64,000 nt of DNA from Alcanivorax sp. DSM 26293 (GCF_900107995.1 NZ_FNUM01000001.1:569695-633694), one strand, 5' to 3'. Numbered from the stretch's first letter, positions 1 to 10,384 are shown. The notes: a model not told the origin generated them from the letters alone. Numbers and translations are program-made.

Positions 1-1194
1 AATATCCAGACAGAGCAAGGTAATACCGAAGCAGTTGAGCCGGCGCAGGGTGTTTTTCAGGTCGCCATCGGCGATATCGCCCAGCCCGACTGCACGCAGG
101 GAGCGGTCGATCAGTTGCAGGGGAGCCAACAGCTCCTCGCGGCGCTGGAACCCCTCGCCTTCCGGCACCGGCAGGTTTTCCACCCGCGCTTCCATCTGCC
201 GGCGGGTCAACTTCAGCCGCTGGCGCACCTGACGCAGAATCACCCGATAGGGCTCGTGGCTGTGACCGGTTTCGGCCAGCAACTCGTCGCTGGCCGTTTC
301 CATGGACAGGTCCGCCAGCAGGTTTTCCACATCACGCAGATACAGGTCCGCGGCCATCCAGCGGGCCAGCAGCAACACTTCCCGGGTCACCGGCGCGGTC
401 ACGTTGGGGTTGCCGTCCCGGTCCCCGCCCATCCACGAGGCCAGTCTCACCGGCGCCCAGTCAGCGGGTGGCTGGGGCAGCCCTTGCTCAGCCAGCTCCC
501 GCTCCAGTTGCCGAACCATTTCCGGTACCGCCTGCCACAGGGACTGCTCAATGGTGGCGAAGCCCCACTTGGCCTCGTCCACCGGGGTAGGCCGTTCGCG
601 ACGGATTTCATCGGTGCTCCAGGCGGCCAGGATCAGGCGGTAGAGCTTTTCGCGGCGAAAGGCCAGTTCATCGTCGGTGAGATCCGGACGGTCCAGTTCA
701 CCCAGCAGATCCGCCATCTGGTCGTATTTGCGAATCAGGGTACGGCGGGTCACTTCCGTGGGGTGGGCAGTGAGTACCAGCTCCACTGACAGGTCCCGCA
801 GGGTGCCTTCGATCACTCCACTGGCAATCTGCTCCTCCTGCAGGCGCTGCAGCACATCGCGAATCCCCTGATCACCGCCCGGATCCCCGGGGTAACGCTG
901 ATGCTGACGGTGCAGACGCTCGCGGTGGTGTTGCTCGGCAATGTTGCTGAGGTTGAGAAACTGGCTAAAGGCCCGCGCCACTTCCAGCAGGGTGGCATCA
1001 TCCAGGGGCGACAACAGATCGCGCAGGGACGACAGCGCCGCCCCCTGTTCTCCGCGGGTGGTTACCGAGGCCTGACGGATGGTTTCGATGGTCTGGTACA
1101 GATCCTCTCCGGCCTGCTGGCGCAGGCACTGGCCCAGCAAATCCCCCAGCAAACGCACATCATCTCTCAGCGGCGTGTTGACACTGTTATCCAC
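1..1194 (-). CDS. ppc: Phosphoenolpyruvate carboxylase, N-terminal part (runs off the window)
   Basis: Carboxylates phosphoenolpyruvate to oxaloacetate, the anaplerotic supply for the TCA cycle, in the cytoplasm. The visible 398 codons are the N-terminal part of a protein normally about 880 residues long; the rest lies beyond position 1. The family motif VLTAHPTE is present with the catalytic His at residue 144, and the GGDRDGNP motif follows near residue 255. The N-terminus aligns with E. coli Ppc through ARAFSQFLNL. I chose the GTG at 1194-1192 because AAGGAG lies five bases upstream; no ATG fits better. The neighbour on the other strand is divergent, with about 175 bp between. Confidence 0.95.
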   Translation of the reverse strand, partial: MDNSVNTPLRDDVRLLGDLLGQCLRQQAGEDLYQTIETIRQASVTTRGEQGAALSSLRDLLSPLDDATLLEVARAFSQFLNLSNIAEQHHRERLHRQHQRYPGDPGGDQGIRDVLQRLQEEQIASGVIEGTLRDLSVELVLTAHPTEVTRRTLIRKYDQMADLLGELDRPDLTDDELAFRREKLYRLILAAWSTDEIRRERPTPVDEAKWGFATIEQSLWQAVPEMVRQLERELAEQGLPQPPADWAPVRLASWMGGDRDGNPNVTAPVTREVLLLARWMAADLYLRDVENLLADLSMETASDELLAETGHSHEPYRVILRQVRQRLKLTRRQMEARVENLPVPEGEGFQRREELLAPLQLIDRSLRAVGLGDIADGDLKNTLRRLNCFGITLLCLDI

Positions 1195-1371
1195 GGTGAC
1201 TCCTTCATGACTGCAGGACGGTATGGCCTTCTTTATGCCTGAGCCCATTGGCCTTGGCCATGACATCGGCAAAAAAACGCATTTTTAACAACATTCCCGT
1301 GCCGGACATCTTTATTCCGGAGAGGCCCTGACGCAACATAGGCTCCATAAATAACCGGGGATCGATGAATC

Positions 1372-2313
1372 ATGACGACTTCCAGCCGTATCACCTCGGA
1401 TCAGGGTGTGGTGATCATGCAGTACCTGGCCCGTGCCCTGTTTGCCGCCCTGGCCGTGATTTATTTCCACCATGCGGACAACTTCTTTTTTACCCTGCCC
1501 AAGGCCACCCCCTGGCTGCTGTTTGCCGCCTATGTGGGCCTGCAGTTGTTACTGGTGTTCTGGCGACCGGCCAATGGCGATGCGTTCGCTTCCGGCCTGG
1601 ATCTGCTGACCCTGGGTATCGTACTGCTGCTGGACCCGGGCAATCCGCCGCCCACCATGGCGCTGCTGTTTATCGCCGTGCTCAGCAACGGCCTGCTGCA
1701 TGGCATCAAACGTTTTCTGATCATGCTGGCCGGTGCGGAAATCGTGCTGGCCTTCGTGTTGCCAATCCGGCTCAGTTATGTGACCACGCCAACAGCCTCG
1801 GCAAGCCTGTTCCTGGTCATCGCCCTGAGTGCCTGCATGCTCTATTTCGGGCTGATGATCTGGCGCAACCAGGCCCTGGCACGGGCGGCCCTGGAAGCCA
1901 CCTGGCGGGATCCGGACACGGATTTCATCAGCCGCGAGGCACTGGTCAGCACCGCCGGCTGGCTGGTGCCACTGCACGACCGGATTTCCTCGCCCCTGAC
2001 CCTGGCGTTGGTCCGACACGACGAGCTGCCCCAGCTGGCCAACCGGGTGGCTCACCGCATCCGCCGCAGTGACGTGGCGGCCCGCTATGATGAACAGCAT
2101 CTGGCGCTGCTACTGCCCTGCACGGCCACCGCCGCCGCCGAGCAGCTGCTTAACGATCTGCGCGACCGCCACCCTGGGCTGCGCGCCGCCATCATGACGT
2201 TGAGCGATGGCGATGCGGCCCTGGAGCAGGCCCTGGCTCACCTGCAGAGCTCCATGGCCCGCACCCGGGACGACAACGACCACTGGCTGGCCCACGCCCC
2301 GCCCATGCATTGA
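1372..2313 (+). CDS. Multi-pass membrane protein with degenerate GGDEF domain
   Basis: A 313-residue protein. About five hydrophobic segments fill residues 15-165, and a C-terminal cytoplasmic region resembles the GGDEF diguanylate cyclase fold. The segment RRSDVAARYDEQHLALLLP matches the family's usual RxSDxxARYGGDEFxxLLP, but the GGDEF signature is replaced by DEQHL. Catalysis is therefore unlikely; the domain may be a vestigial or regulatory sensor. An internal ATG at 1417 (residue 16) is an alternative start and is arguably better placed before the first membrane segment. The next gene follows after about 100 bp on the same strand. Family assignment rests on one motif and is moderate. Confidence 0.7.
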   Translation: MTTSSRITSDQGVVIMQYLARALFAALAVIYFHHADNFFFTLPKATPWLLFAAYVGLQLLLVFWRPANGDAFASGLDLLTLGIVLLLDPGNPPPTMALLFIAVLSNGLLHGIKRFLIMLAGAEIVLAFVLPIRLSYVTTPTASASLFLVIALSACMLYFGLMIWRNQALARAALEATWRDPDTDFISREALVSTAGWLVPLHDRISSPLTLALVRHDELPQLANRVAHRIRRSDVAARYDEQHLALLLPCTATAAAEQLLNDLRDRHPGLRAAIMTLSDGDAALEQALAHLQSSMARTRDDNDHWLAHAPPMH

Positions 2314-2414
2314 GCGTCTACCGCCATGGAGTGAACGCGGGTCAGATACACAAGGCTCACACTGCCTTGCCGCGAAAGGCGATAAACTAGTCAAAAACGT
2401 GCAAGGCAGCCGTC

Positions 2415-4181
2415 ATGTTCCGTCGTATCGCTCTGCTGGCGGGGTTGGTCACTCTTCCCTTTTCCAGCCCCCTCGCTGACACCGCCACCCCCCGTATTGT
2501 GGGTGGCGAACCGGCACCTGACCGCTGGCCGTGGATGGCCCAGGTGGCCGTGGATGATCCCAGTGTGAGCGGCTATCTGCTCTGCGGCGCCAGCCACCTG
2601 AGTCCGGAATGGCTGGTGACTGCCGCCCATTGCATGGAATACCTGAACGGCGATCCCGCGGAAGAGAGTCGTACCTTCGTGTTTATCGGCGACCGGGATC
2701 GCAATAACATTCCGCAAAACGGCATCCCTGTCAGACGGATCCTCATTCACCGCCAATATCAGAACCTGAACCGCGACCTGGCCCTGCTGCGTATCGATAC
2801 CCGCACCAACACCCGCTGGCCCAGCATTATCAGCGAGGAACGTTTTGAGGCGCTGGAACAGCAAAACACTGCTGAGCTGGATGAGTCTGTGACAGCTCTC
2901 GGATGGGGGGACACCGGGAATGGCAGCCTCAGCAATGTGTTGCAAGAGGTGCAACTGGACTACATCCCCCAGCAACGATGCCGTGCGCTCTCGAGCCTGA
3001 CCATCACCGACTTTGCCGTGTGTGCCGCCGAGCTGAATCCTCAGGACGGTGTCCAGCAGGATTCCTGCTTCGGTGACAGCGGCGGCCCCCTGTTTCTGGG
3101 CCGTGATCCTCAACCCTGGCTGGTGGGCCTGACCAGTTTCGGCCTGCGCAACTGCGCCACCGGTGCGCCGTCCGGTTATACCCATTTGTCTGCGGAGACC
3201 CGGGAGCTGGAAGTATTGACCGCTCTGGAAGGGATTCCGCTGGTGGATCTACTCCCCGAATGGACAACACCACCACCGCAGTACTATTACCAACCCCCCG
3301 GCGGCAGCCAGACCCTCACCCTGGCCCTGAAGAATGGCAGCCAGGAAAACCCTGCCACTGACCCGGCACTGGCCTTCAGCCTCAGCGGTAACACGGTGGC
3401 CAGTGGCGACTGGTCCGGGTGCGGCGGCTTGCTCTCTGGCAACCGCTGTCGCCTCGCAGACAACCTGTCCGCCGAGGGCAGCCTTATCCGGGATCTGGTC
3501 ATTGACGGTAACGGCGGCGCCGATCAGGTGGTGACCGTGGGCATCACCGCCAGCGCCATCGAGGATGATTACCGGCGTCGCAATAATCGCATTGAGCAAC
3601 GAGTGGTGTTCTCCGACAAGCCGGACCTGGCCCTCTCGGCAGTCCAGCAGAGTGGCAGTGCCAATGAGACCCGGGTCGTCGTCACGCTCACTAACCGCTC
3701 CACGATCAATCTTGCTGGCAATGGTGAGGTCCGCTTTGCCCTGCCAAGGAACACCACCTTGAGCAACGCCGACGCACTGGGTTGTTCACTGTCCAACCCG
3801 GTACGCTGTCCGGCAGGCAATGTCCCCGCCTCGTCCAGCCGAACCCTCAACCTGATTTTTGCTTCGGATACCGGTGACAGTCAGAGCATCACCTTGAGCG
3901 GTTTCTCTGCTGACGGGGATGTACCCAATGATAGCGACTCCCGTGTCACCCTGACCCTGCGTTACCCTTCAGCGGCCCCGGCCCCAGGCGGTGGCAGTAG
4001 CGGCTTTGGCGGTGGTGGTGGTGGCGCACCAGGCCTTCTCACTGTGCTGGCCGGGTTGCTGCTGGCGTTGCGCGGCCTTCCTGCAAAAAAACAACAGCGC
4101 CAGCCCCTCCCTATCCCGTTGGAGCCTTGTTCACAAGGCGAAGGCCATTCGCTTTGCGAGCAAAGCTCCAACGGAGTCTGA
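2415..4181 (+). CDS. Secreted trypsin-like serine protease with GlyGly-CTERM sorting signal
   Basis: A 588-residue S1-family protease. A signal peptide covers about residues 1-21 and the mature-end motif IVGG is at 28-31. The catalytic triad is His72 (TAAHC), Asp121 (RDLALLRI) and Ser222 (GDSGGP). Two beta-rich repeat regions of about 120 residues follow (300-530). The C-terminus has the GlyGly-CTERM layout: a Gly-rich stretch, a hydrophobic helix, then basic residues. Such tails are substrates of rhombosortase, and a candidate lies at 46255-46866. Unusually, the protein continues for about 25 residues past the basic cluster, and that tail is translated from a REP-like palindrome (see repeat at 4116). 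The neighbouring gene converges 8 bp downstream. Confidence 0.93.
   Translation: MFRRIALLAGLVTLPFSSPLADTATPRIVGGEPAPDRWPWMAQVAVDDPSVSGYLLCGASHLSPEWLVTAAHCMEYLNGDPAEESRTFVFIGDRDRNNIPQNGIPVRRILIHRQYQNLNRDLALLRIDTRTNTRWPSIISEERFEALEQQNTAELDESVTALGWGDTGNGSLSNVLQEVQLDYIPQQRCRALSSLTITDFAVCAAELNPQDGVQQDSCFGDSGGPLFLGRDPQPWLVGLTSFGLRNCATGAPSGYTHLSAETRELEVLTALEGIPLVDLLPEWTTPPPQYYYQPPGGSQTLTLALKNGSQENPATDPALAFSLSGNTVASGDWSGCGGLLSGNRCRLADNLSAEGSLIRDLVIDGNGGADQVVTVGITASAIEDDYRRRNNRIEQRVVFSDKPDLALSAVQQSGSANETRVVVTLTNRSTINLAGNGEVRFALPRNTTLSNADALGCSLSNPVRCPAGNVPASSSRTLNLIFASDTGDSQSITLSGFSADGDVPNDSDSRVTLTLRYPSAAPAPGGGSSGFGGGGGGAPGLLTVLAGLLLALRGLPAKKQQRQPLPIPLEPCSQGEGHSLCEQSSNGV
4116..4173. repeat. REP-like palindrome inside the 3' end of the protease gene
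   Basis: The 5' arm begins CCGTTGGAGCCTTG and the 3' arm ends AAAGCTCCAACGG, forming an imperfect hairpin. The same element, with TTGGAGCCTTGC and GCAAGGCTCCAA arms, lies between genes at 56652-56720. Here it is in frame and encodes the last residues of the protease (around PLEPCSQGEG to the stop). Confidence 0.8.
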
Positions 4182-4189
4182 CGCTGTCG

Positions 4190-5194
4190 CTACTGCTCAC
4201 GACGAAACTGCGGCAGCGACGCCAGAATATCCAGGGCATGACGACGCTTCTCCGGGTCGAACAGATCCACGGTTACCATCAGTTCATCCACTTCCACGGT
4301 ATCCAGCAATTGATCCAGCTCCCCCTGAATCGTGCTGGCAGTCCCCAGCAATTGCAGGGCCAGAAAGCCTCTGACCCCGTCTTCTTCCTGCGGATTCCAT
4401 AGGCCCTGCATGCTCTCCACTGGCGGACGCATCCACAGGGGCTGCCCCCGGAACAGGGACAGAATGCGCTGATAGCTGGTGGTGGCCAGAAAACGGGCCT
4501 CCTCATCGGTTTCCGCCGCCACCGCCGGTACCGCCAGCATGGCGTAGGGCTTGTCCAGCTGCGCCGACGGCTGAAACTGCTCCCGGTAGAGACGCAACGC
4601 CTCGCGATACAATCGCGGCGCAAAATGCCCGGCAAAGGCATAGGGCAACCCCCGCTGGGCCGCCAGCTGGGCGCTATAGAGGCTGGACCCCAGCAACCAG
4701 ATCGGCACCTCGGTGCCGGCACCGGGAATGGCGTTGACCGACCGGGAACGATCCAGCGGCCCCAAAAGCCGCTGCAATTCGGCCACGTCACGGGGGAACT
4801 GCTCGGCACCCAGACCCTCGCGGCGCAGGGCGCGGCTGGTCATCGGGTCGGTGCCCGGGGCCCGCCCCAACCCCAGATCAATCCGGCCGGGATGCAGGAT
4901 TTCCAGGGTCCCGAACTGTTCGGCGATAACCAGAGGCGGGTGGTTAGGCAACATCACTCCACCGGAGCCCACCCGGATGGTCTCCGTGGCATTGGCGATA
5001 TGACCGATCAGCACCGCGGTGGCCGCACTGCTGATGCCCTCCATGTTGTGATGCTCGGCCAGCCAGAAGCGCTTGAAGCCCAGGGCTTGCGCATGGCGGG
5101 CATAGGCCACGCTGTTAGCCAGGGTCTGCCCGATGGTGTCACCCTCACGGACGGAGGCCAGTTCCAGCAGGGAAAACGGCAGGGATGCAGCCAC
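4190..5194 (-). CDS. LLM-class flavin-dependent oxidoreductase (luciferase-like family)
   Basis: A 334-residue bacterial-luciferase-like protein, expected to be a TIM-barrel using reduced FMN. The N-terminus ([13 protein letters not shown]), the segment FWLAEHHNM near residue 50 and [20 protein letters not shown] near 95 are typical of the MsnO8/YhbW-type subgroup, as is [12 protein letters not shown]. The substrate cannot be told from sequence. The start is the GTG at 5194-5192, preceded by AAGGAG six bases upstream; an upstream reading-frame extension has no such site. It converges with the protease gene, the stop codons being 8 bp apart. Confidence 0.88.
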   Translation of the reverse strand: MAASLPFSLLELASVREGDTIGQTLANSVAYARHAQALGFKRFWLAEHHNMEGISSAATAVLIGHIANATETIRVGSGGVMLPNHPPLVIAEQFGTLEILHPGRIDLGLGRAPGTDPMTSRALRREGLGAEQFPRDVAELQRLLGPLDRSRSVNAIPGAGTEVPIWLLGSSLYSAQLAAQRGLPYAFAGHFAPRLYREALRLYREQFQPSAQLDKPYAMLAVPAVAAETDEEARFLATTSYQRILSLFRGQPLWMRPPVESMQGLWNPQEEDGVRGFLALQLLGTASTIQGELDQLLDTVEVDELMVTVDLFDPEKRRHALDILASLPQFRREQ

Positions 5195-5405
5195 AGAGTG
5201 CTCCTTGATGGCAGCCAAAGGGATTGAGTCGGGCTCACAGTAACATGCATGAGCGCCACCCTGAATCAGGTTCGCGCATGCCGGGCCTGTGGCGGCCACA
5301 GAGACGGGAAAGCGCCCTCCCCTTGGCGGCAGGCCCGGCCCGTCTTGTTTGCCCTGGCACCGCCCTATATTCTCCCCGGTTTGCTGATCATTCCGGGAGA
5401 ACGCC

Positions 5406-7325
5406 TTGAAGACCACGCCGAGTTACCGCGCCGATATCGAAGGGCTACGTGCGCTGGCCGTTGTCCTGGTGATTCTCTATCACTATGAGGTTCCCGGCAT
5501 CACCGGCGGTTTTATCGGTGTGGACGTGTTCTTTGTCATTTCCGGGTTTGTGATCACCCAGCTTCTACAGCGGGCGTTTGAAAAAGGCACCTTTCGGTTT
5601 CGCGATTTTTACGCCCGTCGTATCCGGCGACTGGTGCCCCTGTTCCTGCTGGTGTCCACGGTCACCTTCCTGATGATCTCGCCCTTCTATATCGGCGATG
5701 CCTACTACATCTTTGCCAAGAGCTGGCTGTCCTCCCTGGTGGGCCTGAGCAACATTTACTATTTCCAGGAACTGAGCCAGTACTTCGCCCCGGAAACCCG
5801 CTCCCTGTCCCTGCTGCACACCTGGTCGCTGGCGGTGGAAGAGCAGTTCTACCTGATCTGGCCGCTGGCCCTGTATCTGGCCTACCGGTTCGGTAAGGGG
5901 CGTGACGGTCACTGGCCGTTCCGCATCACCCTGGTCGGGACTTTTGCGCTGTCCGTGTATCTTGCCAGCGCCCACCCTGCTGCCGCCTATTACCTGCTGC
6001 CCGCCCGGTTATTCGAGTTTATGCTTGGCACCGGCGTGGCCCTGTTCAGCCGTCAGCTTCCGGCCTTGAACCGACCCAGTGTCGAGATTTTGGCAGGCCT
6101 GGGGCTGGCCATGATCATCGCCACCGGCCTGCTGCTGACCAAGCACGATCACTTCCCCGGCTATAACGCCCTGTGGCCGACCCTGGGGACGGCGATGGTG
6201 ATCTATGCGGGTCTGCACCAGACCCACACTCTCACCGCCCGCCTTCTCAGTCTGCCGGTGATGGTGTTTCTGGGCGGTATCTCCTATTCGCTGTACCTGT
6301 GGCACTGGCCGCCGGTGGCGCTATTGCACTATCAACTGATCGAAATCACCTGGCCCATCCGGCTAGGGCTCATGGCGCTGGTGCTACTGCTGTCATGGCT
6401 GAGCTACCGCTTCGTGGAAAACCGCTACCGGCATCGCCCCTGGAGTTTCAAGAAATCCTTCATGGTGTTCATCTTCGTGCCGCTGCTGATCATCTGGGCC
6501 ATCCAGTCCACCATCCGCATTGCCGATGACCTGAGCTTTCGCATCTCCGAAGAACGTCGCGAGCTCTACACCATCATCGCCCAGAACAATGCCGCCGATC
6601 TGTACAAACGCTGCTTCAAGGGTGATCCGAGAGAATTCAACAAGGGCAAGGCCTGCCGGTTCGGCGCCGAACCGGAGAACGGCCAGCCGGATGCCATGCT
6701 GATCGGTGATTCCCATGCCATCGCCCTGCTGGGTTTCGTCGAGCAACTGATCGGTGAGCGCCATTCCATGCTGGTGGTGACCCGTGCGTCGACGCCTTTC
6801 GTGATCCCCGAACACTCAGCCAACGCCTTCTCCGACCCGGAAAAAACCCAACGCAACATCGCCCTGGCCGAGTACCTGCAACAACGCCCCATGACCGTGT
6901 TCGTCAATGCCTGGTGGAGCGCTTACCTGCAAAGTGATGCCTTCCAGCGCTATTTCGTGGACACCGTGGCCTGGCTTCACAGCCAGGGCCACAACGTTAT
7001 CCTCATTGAGGACGTACCCGAGCTACCCTCCTCGTCCTATGCGGAATGCTTGCTGAAAAATATGGACGACTGCTCCATTGATGCAGTGGAGGCGGAAGCG
7101 CATTTGAGCAATTTCTATCGCTTCAAGCGAACCGTACAGGCACGCTTCCCGGATATCACCTGGATTAACCCGAGAAAAGTCCTCTGCAATAAAAGCCGCT
7201 GCCAGACCGTACTGAATGGCATCCCCCTCTACCGGGACGAAAGTCATCTGAACCATGTGGGGTCCACAGAGATTGGTCGGGTGTATCTGGAACGGTTCGG
7301 GAATCCGCTACCCAAAAAACCTTGA
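5406..7325 (+). CDS. OafA/YrhL-type membrane acyltransferase fused to SGNH esterase domain
   Basis: A 639-residue inner-membrane protein. The acyltransferase-3 domain (about residues 1-370, ten or so membrane helices) opens with [19 protein letters not shown], whose Arg-His pattern is a family mark, and contains FFVISGFVI. The C-terminal periplasmic SGNH domain has GDSH with Ser436, and D611-x-x-H614 completes a hydrolase triad. Such proteins O-acylate lipopolysaccharide, exopolysaccharide or other glycans. No glycan gene cluster lies nearby, so the acceptor is unknown. The start is TTG at 5406 with GGGAGA five bases upstream. Confidence 0.9.
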   Translation: MKTTPSYRADIEGLRALAVVLVILYHYEVPGITGGFIGVDVFFVISGFVITQLLQRAFEKGTFRFRDFYARRIRRLVPLFLLVSTVTFLMISPFYIGDAYYIFAKSWLSSLVGLSNIYYFQELSQYFAPETRSLSLLHTWSLAVEEQFYLIWPLALYLAYRFGKGRDGHWPFRITLVGTFALSVYLASAHPAAAYYLLPARLFEFMLGTGVALFSRQLPALNRPSVEILAGLGLAMIIATGLLLTKHDHFPGYNALWPTLGTAMVIYAGLHQTHTLTARLLSLPVMVFLGGISYSLYLWHWPPVALLHYQLIEITWPIRLGLMALVLLLSWLSYRFVENRYRHRPWSFKKSFMVFIFVPLLIIWAIQSTIRIADDLSFRISEERRELYTIIAQNNAADLYKRCFKGDPREFNKGKACRFGAEPENGQPDAMLIGDSHAIALLGFVEQLIGERHSMLVVTRASTPFVIPEHSANAFSDPEKTQRNIALAEYLQQRPMTVFVNAWWSAYLQSDAFQRYFVDTVAWLHSQGHNVILIEDVPELPSSSYAECLLKNMDDCSIDAVEAEAHLSNFYRFKRTVQARFPDITWINPRKVLCNKSRCQTVLNGIPLYRDESHLNHVGSTEIGRVYLERFGNPLPKKP

Positions 7326-7475
7326 CCCCTATCGTAAACGCCGACAAGGAATGTGAAGAACGTCACACCATCCATTCTGACTACAAAAAGTATAGCGTTT
7401 TTCCTACATCTTTCAGCGCTGACAGCACCTAGAATGCCGCCTTTTGGGCATTCTGATTCATCTGGGGAATTTCAC

Positions 7476-9308
7476 ATGAAGTACCACTTGATTGCCGCTC
7501 TGGCTTCCACTCTGGCCTGCAGCACCTTGTTCGCTGCAACCGCCTCACCAAGAGTCGTCGGCGGGGACATCGCTGACAGCGACTGGAACACACTGGTTGC
7601 ATTGATTGATAAACAGGGGAAACAAGACGGCATCACTGAAGAGCACCCCTTCCCGGTAGGTAGAGGACACGTCTGCGGCGGCACCTTGCTGTCCCGGCAC
7701 TGGGTGCTAACCGCAGCGCACTGTGTCCGCTCCGGTGTCGTTACCACCCCTGCCAGTAACCTCGAAATCCTGGTGGGCAGCCAGACCCTGGATGTGCCGA
7801 CAAATAGTCCCATGCTGCTGGATGCAGCATCCGTTATTGTCCACGCCGGCTACAACGAAAATACCTTTGAAAACGATATCGCTCTGATCCGGCTCGCAGA
7901 ACCAGCGGAAACCGACAGCCCGAGCATCCACACCGGGGTACTGTCAAAGCTCGACACCGACAGCGCTATCGAAAACCTGGCCAGCTACGATGACATTCTG
8001 AGTGTATTGGGCTGGGGTGTTGCCACCTATGAGGATCACGACAACAACCCCATGACTCCCATGCGACCTGTGGCCTTTGTAGAGCTGCAGGAAGCAGCGC
8101 TGGACTATGTCACCAACGCATCTTGCCAGGCCACTATTGATCTCTATACCAATGGCGATCAGATACTGGACACCATGCTGTGCGCGAATGAGCCTAACCC
8201 GGATCAAGGCGATACCTTTGGGGAAGACTCCTGCCAGGGTGACAGCGGCGGCCCATTGCTGCTGACCGACGCGATACTGAATGACAGCCCCCAGGTCGGG
8301 ATTACCAGTTTCGGTTATTCCACCGATGGCAAATGTGGCGACCCGGAGATTCCCTCTATCTACACTCGGGTTTCCCAGTATCTGGACTGGATTGAGCAAC
8401 ATTCTGGTGCTGCCGAGCTGGCGCTGCGCGACCTCACCATTGCTGACGACGGCAATACTTTCCAGGGATTCGGCACCATCGATTTCCAGGTGCCGGTAGA
8501 AAACGCGGGCAGCCGTCCAGCAACTCAGTTCGCGCTATCTATCTCGCATCCCACCGAATTGACCCTGACCCCGTCTCCAGACCAAACCGGGCTTGCCTGC
8601 ACCCCGTCGGACAACGGAGTCACCGCATGTCAGTATGACGGCGCAGCCATCCCCGGCGGATCGAGCCAGCCGTTCGGCTTTACCGCCACGGACAGCAATA
8701 GCCAGAGCGATACCGACCTCCAGATAGAGGCCACGGTCGAGCTGGACAACCAACGGGACTACTACCGTTTGAACAACAGCGGCAACATTACCCTGCAACT
8801 TGGCCAACCGGCGCTGGCCATCGCCGCAGAGCCTGTCTGTCTCTCCCCCCGGAACGGTCAGGTAGAGATGCGTATCGAGGCAAGTCTGGCCAACCAGGAC
8901 CCCGTGATCGACTCTATTGGTAACCGTATTACCGGCCCATTGGATGAAGCCCTCACACTGGTAACCAAACTCAGCGCGGAATGCAGTACTGACGAAGGTC
9001 AATACACCTGCCAGCTCGGGCAACTGGATGCCAACCAGGAACTGGACGCCACAATCGTCATTCGGGCTGATGCCGAGACCACGACAACCCTGCTGATTCA
9101 GGTAGAAAACGATAACGGCGTGAAAGTCGGCTCCGTCACCGAGACCGAAGTGGCACTGGACTTCAGCCGTGAAGATCTGGACGCCTGTCCCGATGTCCCC
9201 CCCACTGCGACGCGTTCTCCGCGCAGCTCAGGCGGCGGAGGCGGCAGCCTTCCCCTGGGTCTGTTGTCCCTCATGGTGTTGCTGGGTCTGTACCGGCGCA
9301 AAGCCTGA
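7476..9308 (+). CDS. Second secreted trypsin-like protease with GlyGly-CTERM tail
   Basis: A 610-residue S1 protease related in layout to the one at 2415. The signal peptide spans about residues 1-22 and VVGG is at 27-30. The catalytic residues are His82 (TAAHC), Asp134 (ENDIALIRL) and Ser257 (GDSGGP). Beta-rich repeats follow (about 350-580). The extreme C-terminus is a textbook GlyGly-CTERM: SGGGGGSLPLG, a short hydrophobic helix and terminal YRRKA. It should be cleaved and possibly re-anchored by rhombosortase. I chose the ATG at 7476 because the signal peptide starts there; an in-frame start 41 codons earlier would bury it. A strong terminator follows 15 bp after the stop. Confidence 0.93.
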   Translation: MKYHLIAALASTLACSTLFAATASPRVVGGDIADSDWNTLVALIDKQGKQDGITEEHPFPVGRGHVCGGTLLSRHWVLTAAHCVRSGVVTTPASNLEILVGSQTLDVPTNSPMLLDAASVIVHAGYNENTFENDIALIRLAEPAETDSPSIHTGVLSKLDTDSAIENLASYDDILSVLGWGVATYEDHDNNPMTPMRPVAFVELQEAALDYVTNASCQATIDLYTNGDQILDTMLCANEPNPDQGDTFGEDSCQGDSGGPLLLTDAILNDSPQVGITSFGYSTDGKCGDPEIPSIYTRVSQYLDWIEQHSGAAELALRDLTIADDGNTFQGFGTIDFQVPVENAGSRPATQFALSISHPTELTLTPSPDQTGLACTPSDNGVTACQYDGAAIPGGSSQPFGFTATDSNSQSDTDLQIEATVELDNQRDYYRLNNSGNITLQLGQPALAIAAEPVCLSPRNGQVEMRIEASLANQDPVIDSIGNRITGPLDEALTLVTKLSAECSTDEGQYTCQLGQLDANQELDATIVIRADAETTTTLLIQVENDNGVKVGSVTETEVALDFSREDLDACPDVPPTATRSPRSSGGGGGSLPLGLLSLMVLLGLYRRKA

Positions 9309-9323
9309 ACAGACACCACAAAG

Positions 9324-9352
9324 AAAAGGGCCGGCCTTGCCGGCCCTTTTTT
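9324..9352 (+). terminator. Rho-independent terminator after the second protease
   Basis: AAAAGGGCCGGC, a short loop, then GCCGGCCC and a run of six T. The stem is GC-rich and perfectly paired. Confidence 0.9.
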
Positions 9353-9426
9353 ATTGCCGGAAGAATTTGCGACAATGCGGTTTCTTGCCATCGCCAAGTG
9401 CGCCCTACCCGAGTCACCCGCAGACC

Positions 9427-10236
9427 ATGCCCAACCTGAAATGTCCCAGTTGCGACCTCCCCCTGCTTCTTTCCGGCAACAGCTGGCAGTGCGACAACGG
9501 TCATCGTTTTGATCGCGCCAAACGGGGTTATACCAACCTGCTGCTGGCTCAGCACCGCCGCTCCCGGGCGCCCGGCGACGACAAAGCCATGGTGCAGGCG
9601 CGCACCGCGTTTCTGGAGCTGGGGCGTTATCAACCGCTGGCCGATGCCCTGCTGGATAACCTGGACGCCGAGGACCAGCCCTGGCTGGATATCGGCTGCG
9701 GCGAAGGCTGGTATACCTGCCAATTCGCCCGCCGGCTTGGCAGCGCCAATGGCGTGGGCGTGGATATTTCCAAGTTTGCCGTGGATGCGGCGGCCAAACG
9801 GGACAAGGCGTTGACCTGGCTGGTGGCCAGCGGCGCCCGCTTGCCGTTGTTTGATAACAGTCAGCAGCGGGTCTTTGTGCTGTTCACCCGCTTGTTCACC
9901 GACGACATTGCCCGGGTTCTCAAGCCCGGAGGGGAGCTGATTGTGGTCGGCACCGGTGAGCAGCATTTGCTGCCTCTGCGCGAGGCGCTCTATGAAGAAG
10001 TACGTCAATCCGGGTTCGATGCAGGCAAGTTTCTCGATGCCCGATTCACGCAGATCGACAATCAGGATATCCACCTGGAATGGGTGCCGGATGACGAGCA
10101 GGAACTGCAGAATCTCCTGGCCATGACCCCACACCACTGGCGCGCCAAACCGGAAGCCAAGGCCGGTATCGGCAAGCTGGCGGGCCAGACCATGAATGCG
10201 CATTTTGTGATTCAGCGGTGGGGGAAAATCAATTAA
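9427..10236 (+). CDS. rlmA: 23S rRNA (guanine-N1) methyltransferase RlmA-type
   Basis: Methylates a guanine (G745 in E. coli) in helix 35 of 23S rRNA using S-adenosylmethionine. The 269-residue protein matches E. coli RlmA in size. It has an N-terminal zinc site with CPSC at residues 6-9 and CDNGH at 23-27, followed by FDRAKRGYTNLL and QHRRSRAPGDD as in the family. The SAM-binding motif is LDIGCGEGWYT near residue 90. The ATG at 9427 places the zinc site correctly. The TAA stop lies inside the left arm of the inverted element that follows. Confidence 0.93.
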   Translation: MPNLKCPSCDLPLLLSGNSWQCDNGHRFDRAKRGYTNLLLAQHRRSRAPGDDKAMVQARTAFLELGRYQPLADALLDNLDAEDQPWLDIGCGEGWYTCQFARRLGSANGVGVDISKFAVDAAAKRDKALTWLVASGARLPLFDNSQQRVFVLFTRLFTDDIARVLKPGGELIVVGTGEQHLLPLREALYEEVRQSGFDAGKFLDARFTQIDNQDIHLEWVPDDEQELQNLLAMTPHHWRAKPEAKAGIGKLAGQTMNAHFVIQRWGKIN

Positions 10237-10384
10237 TAGTTAATAATGAATAGTTTCGCGGTTGGATGATTGTGGAATCCGCAAGCAAAGAGGCCGCGCC
10301 CAAAGCATGGGCGCGGCCTCTTGCGTTGCAGAACAGACAACCCATTCCGCGACGTTATTAATTATTCATTATTAACTATTAATT
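10231..10384. repeat. Inverted element with 7-bp-periodic AT-rich arms around a GC hairpin
   Basis: The left arm starts at 10231 (AATTAATAGTTAATAATGAA...) and the right arm (about 10358-10383) is its reverse complement over 22 bp. Each arm is made of 7-bp units (TTAATAG, TTAATAA, TGAATAG). Between them sits a 14-bp-stem hairpin at 10288-10322 (AGAGGCCGCGCCC, loop, complement), which can terminate transcription from either side. The stop codons of both convergent genes (TAA at 10234 and at 10374-10372) lie in the arms. Confidence 0.85.

Noticed and set aside
10231-10384. Transposon ends around the hairpin between rlmA and the monooxygenase
   Set aside because: No transposase or target duplication, and the arms overlap both stop codons, so I describe it as a heptad-arm element only.
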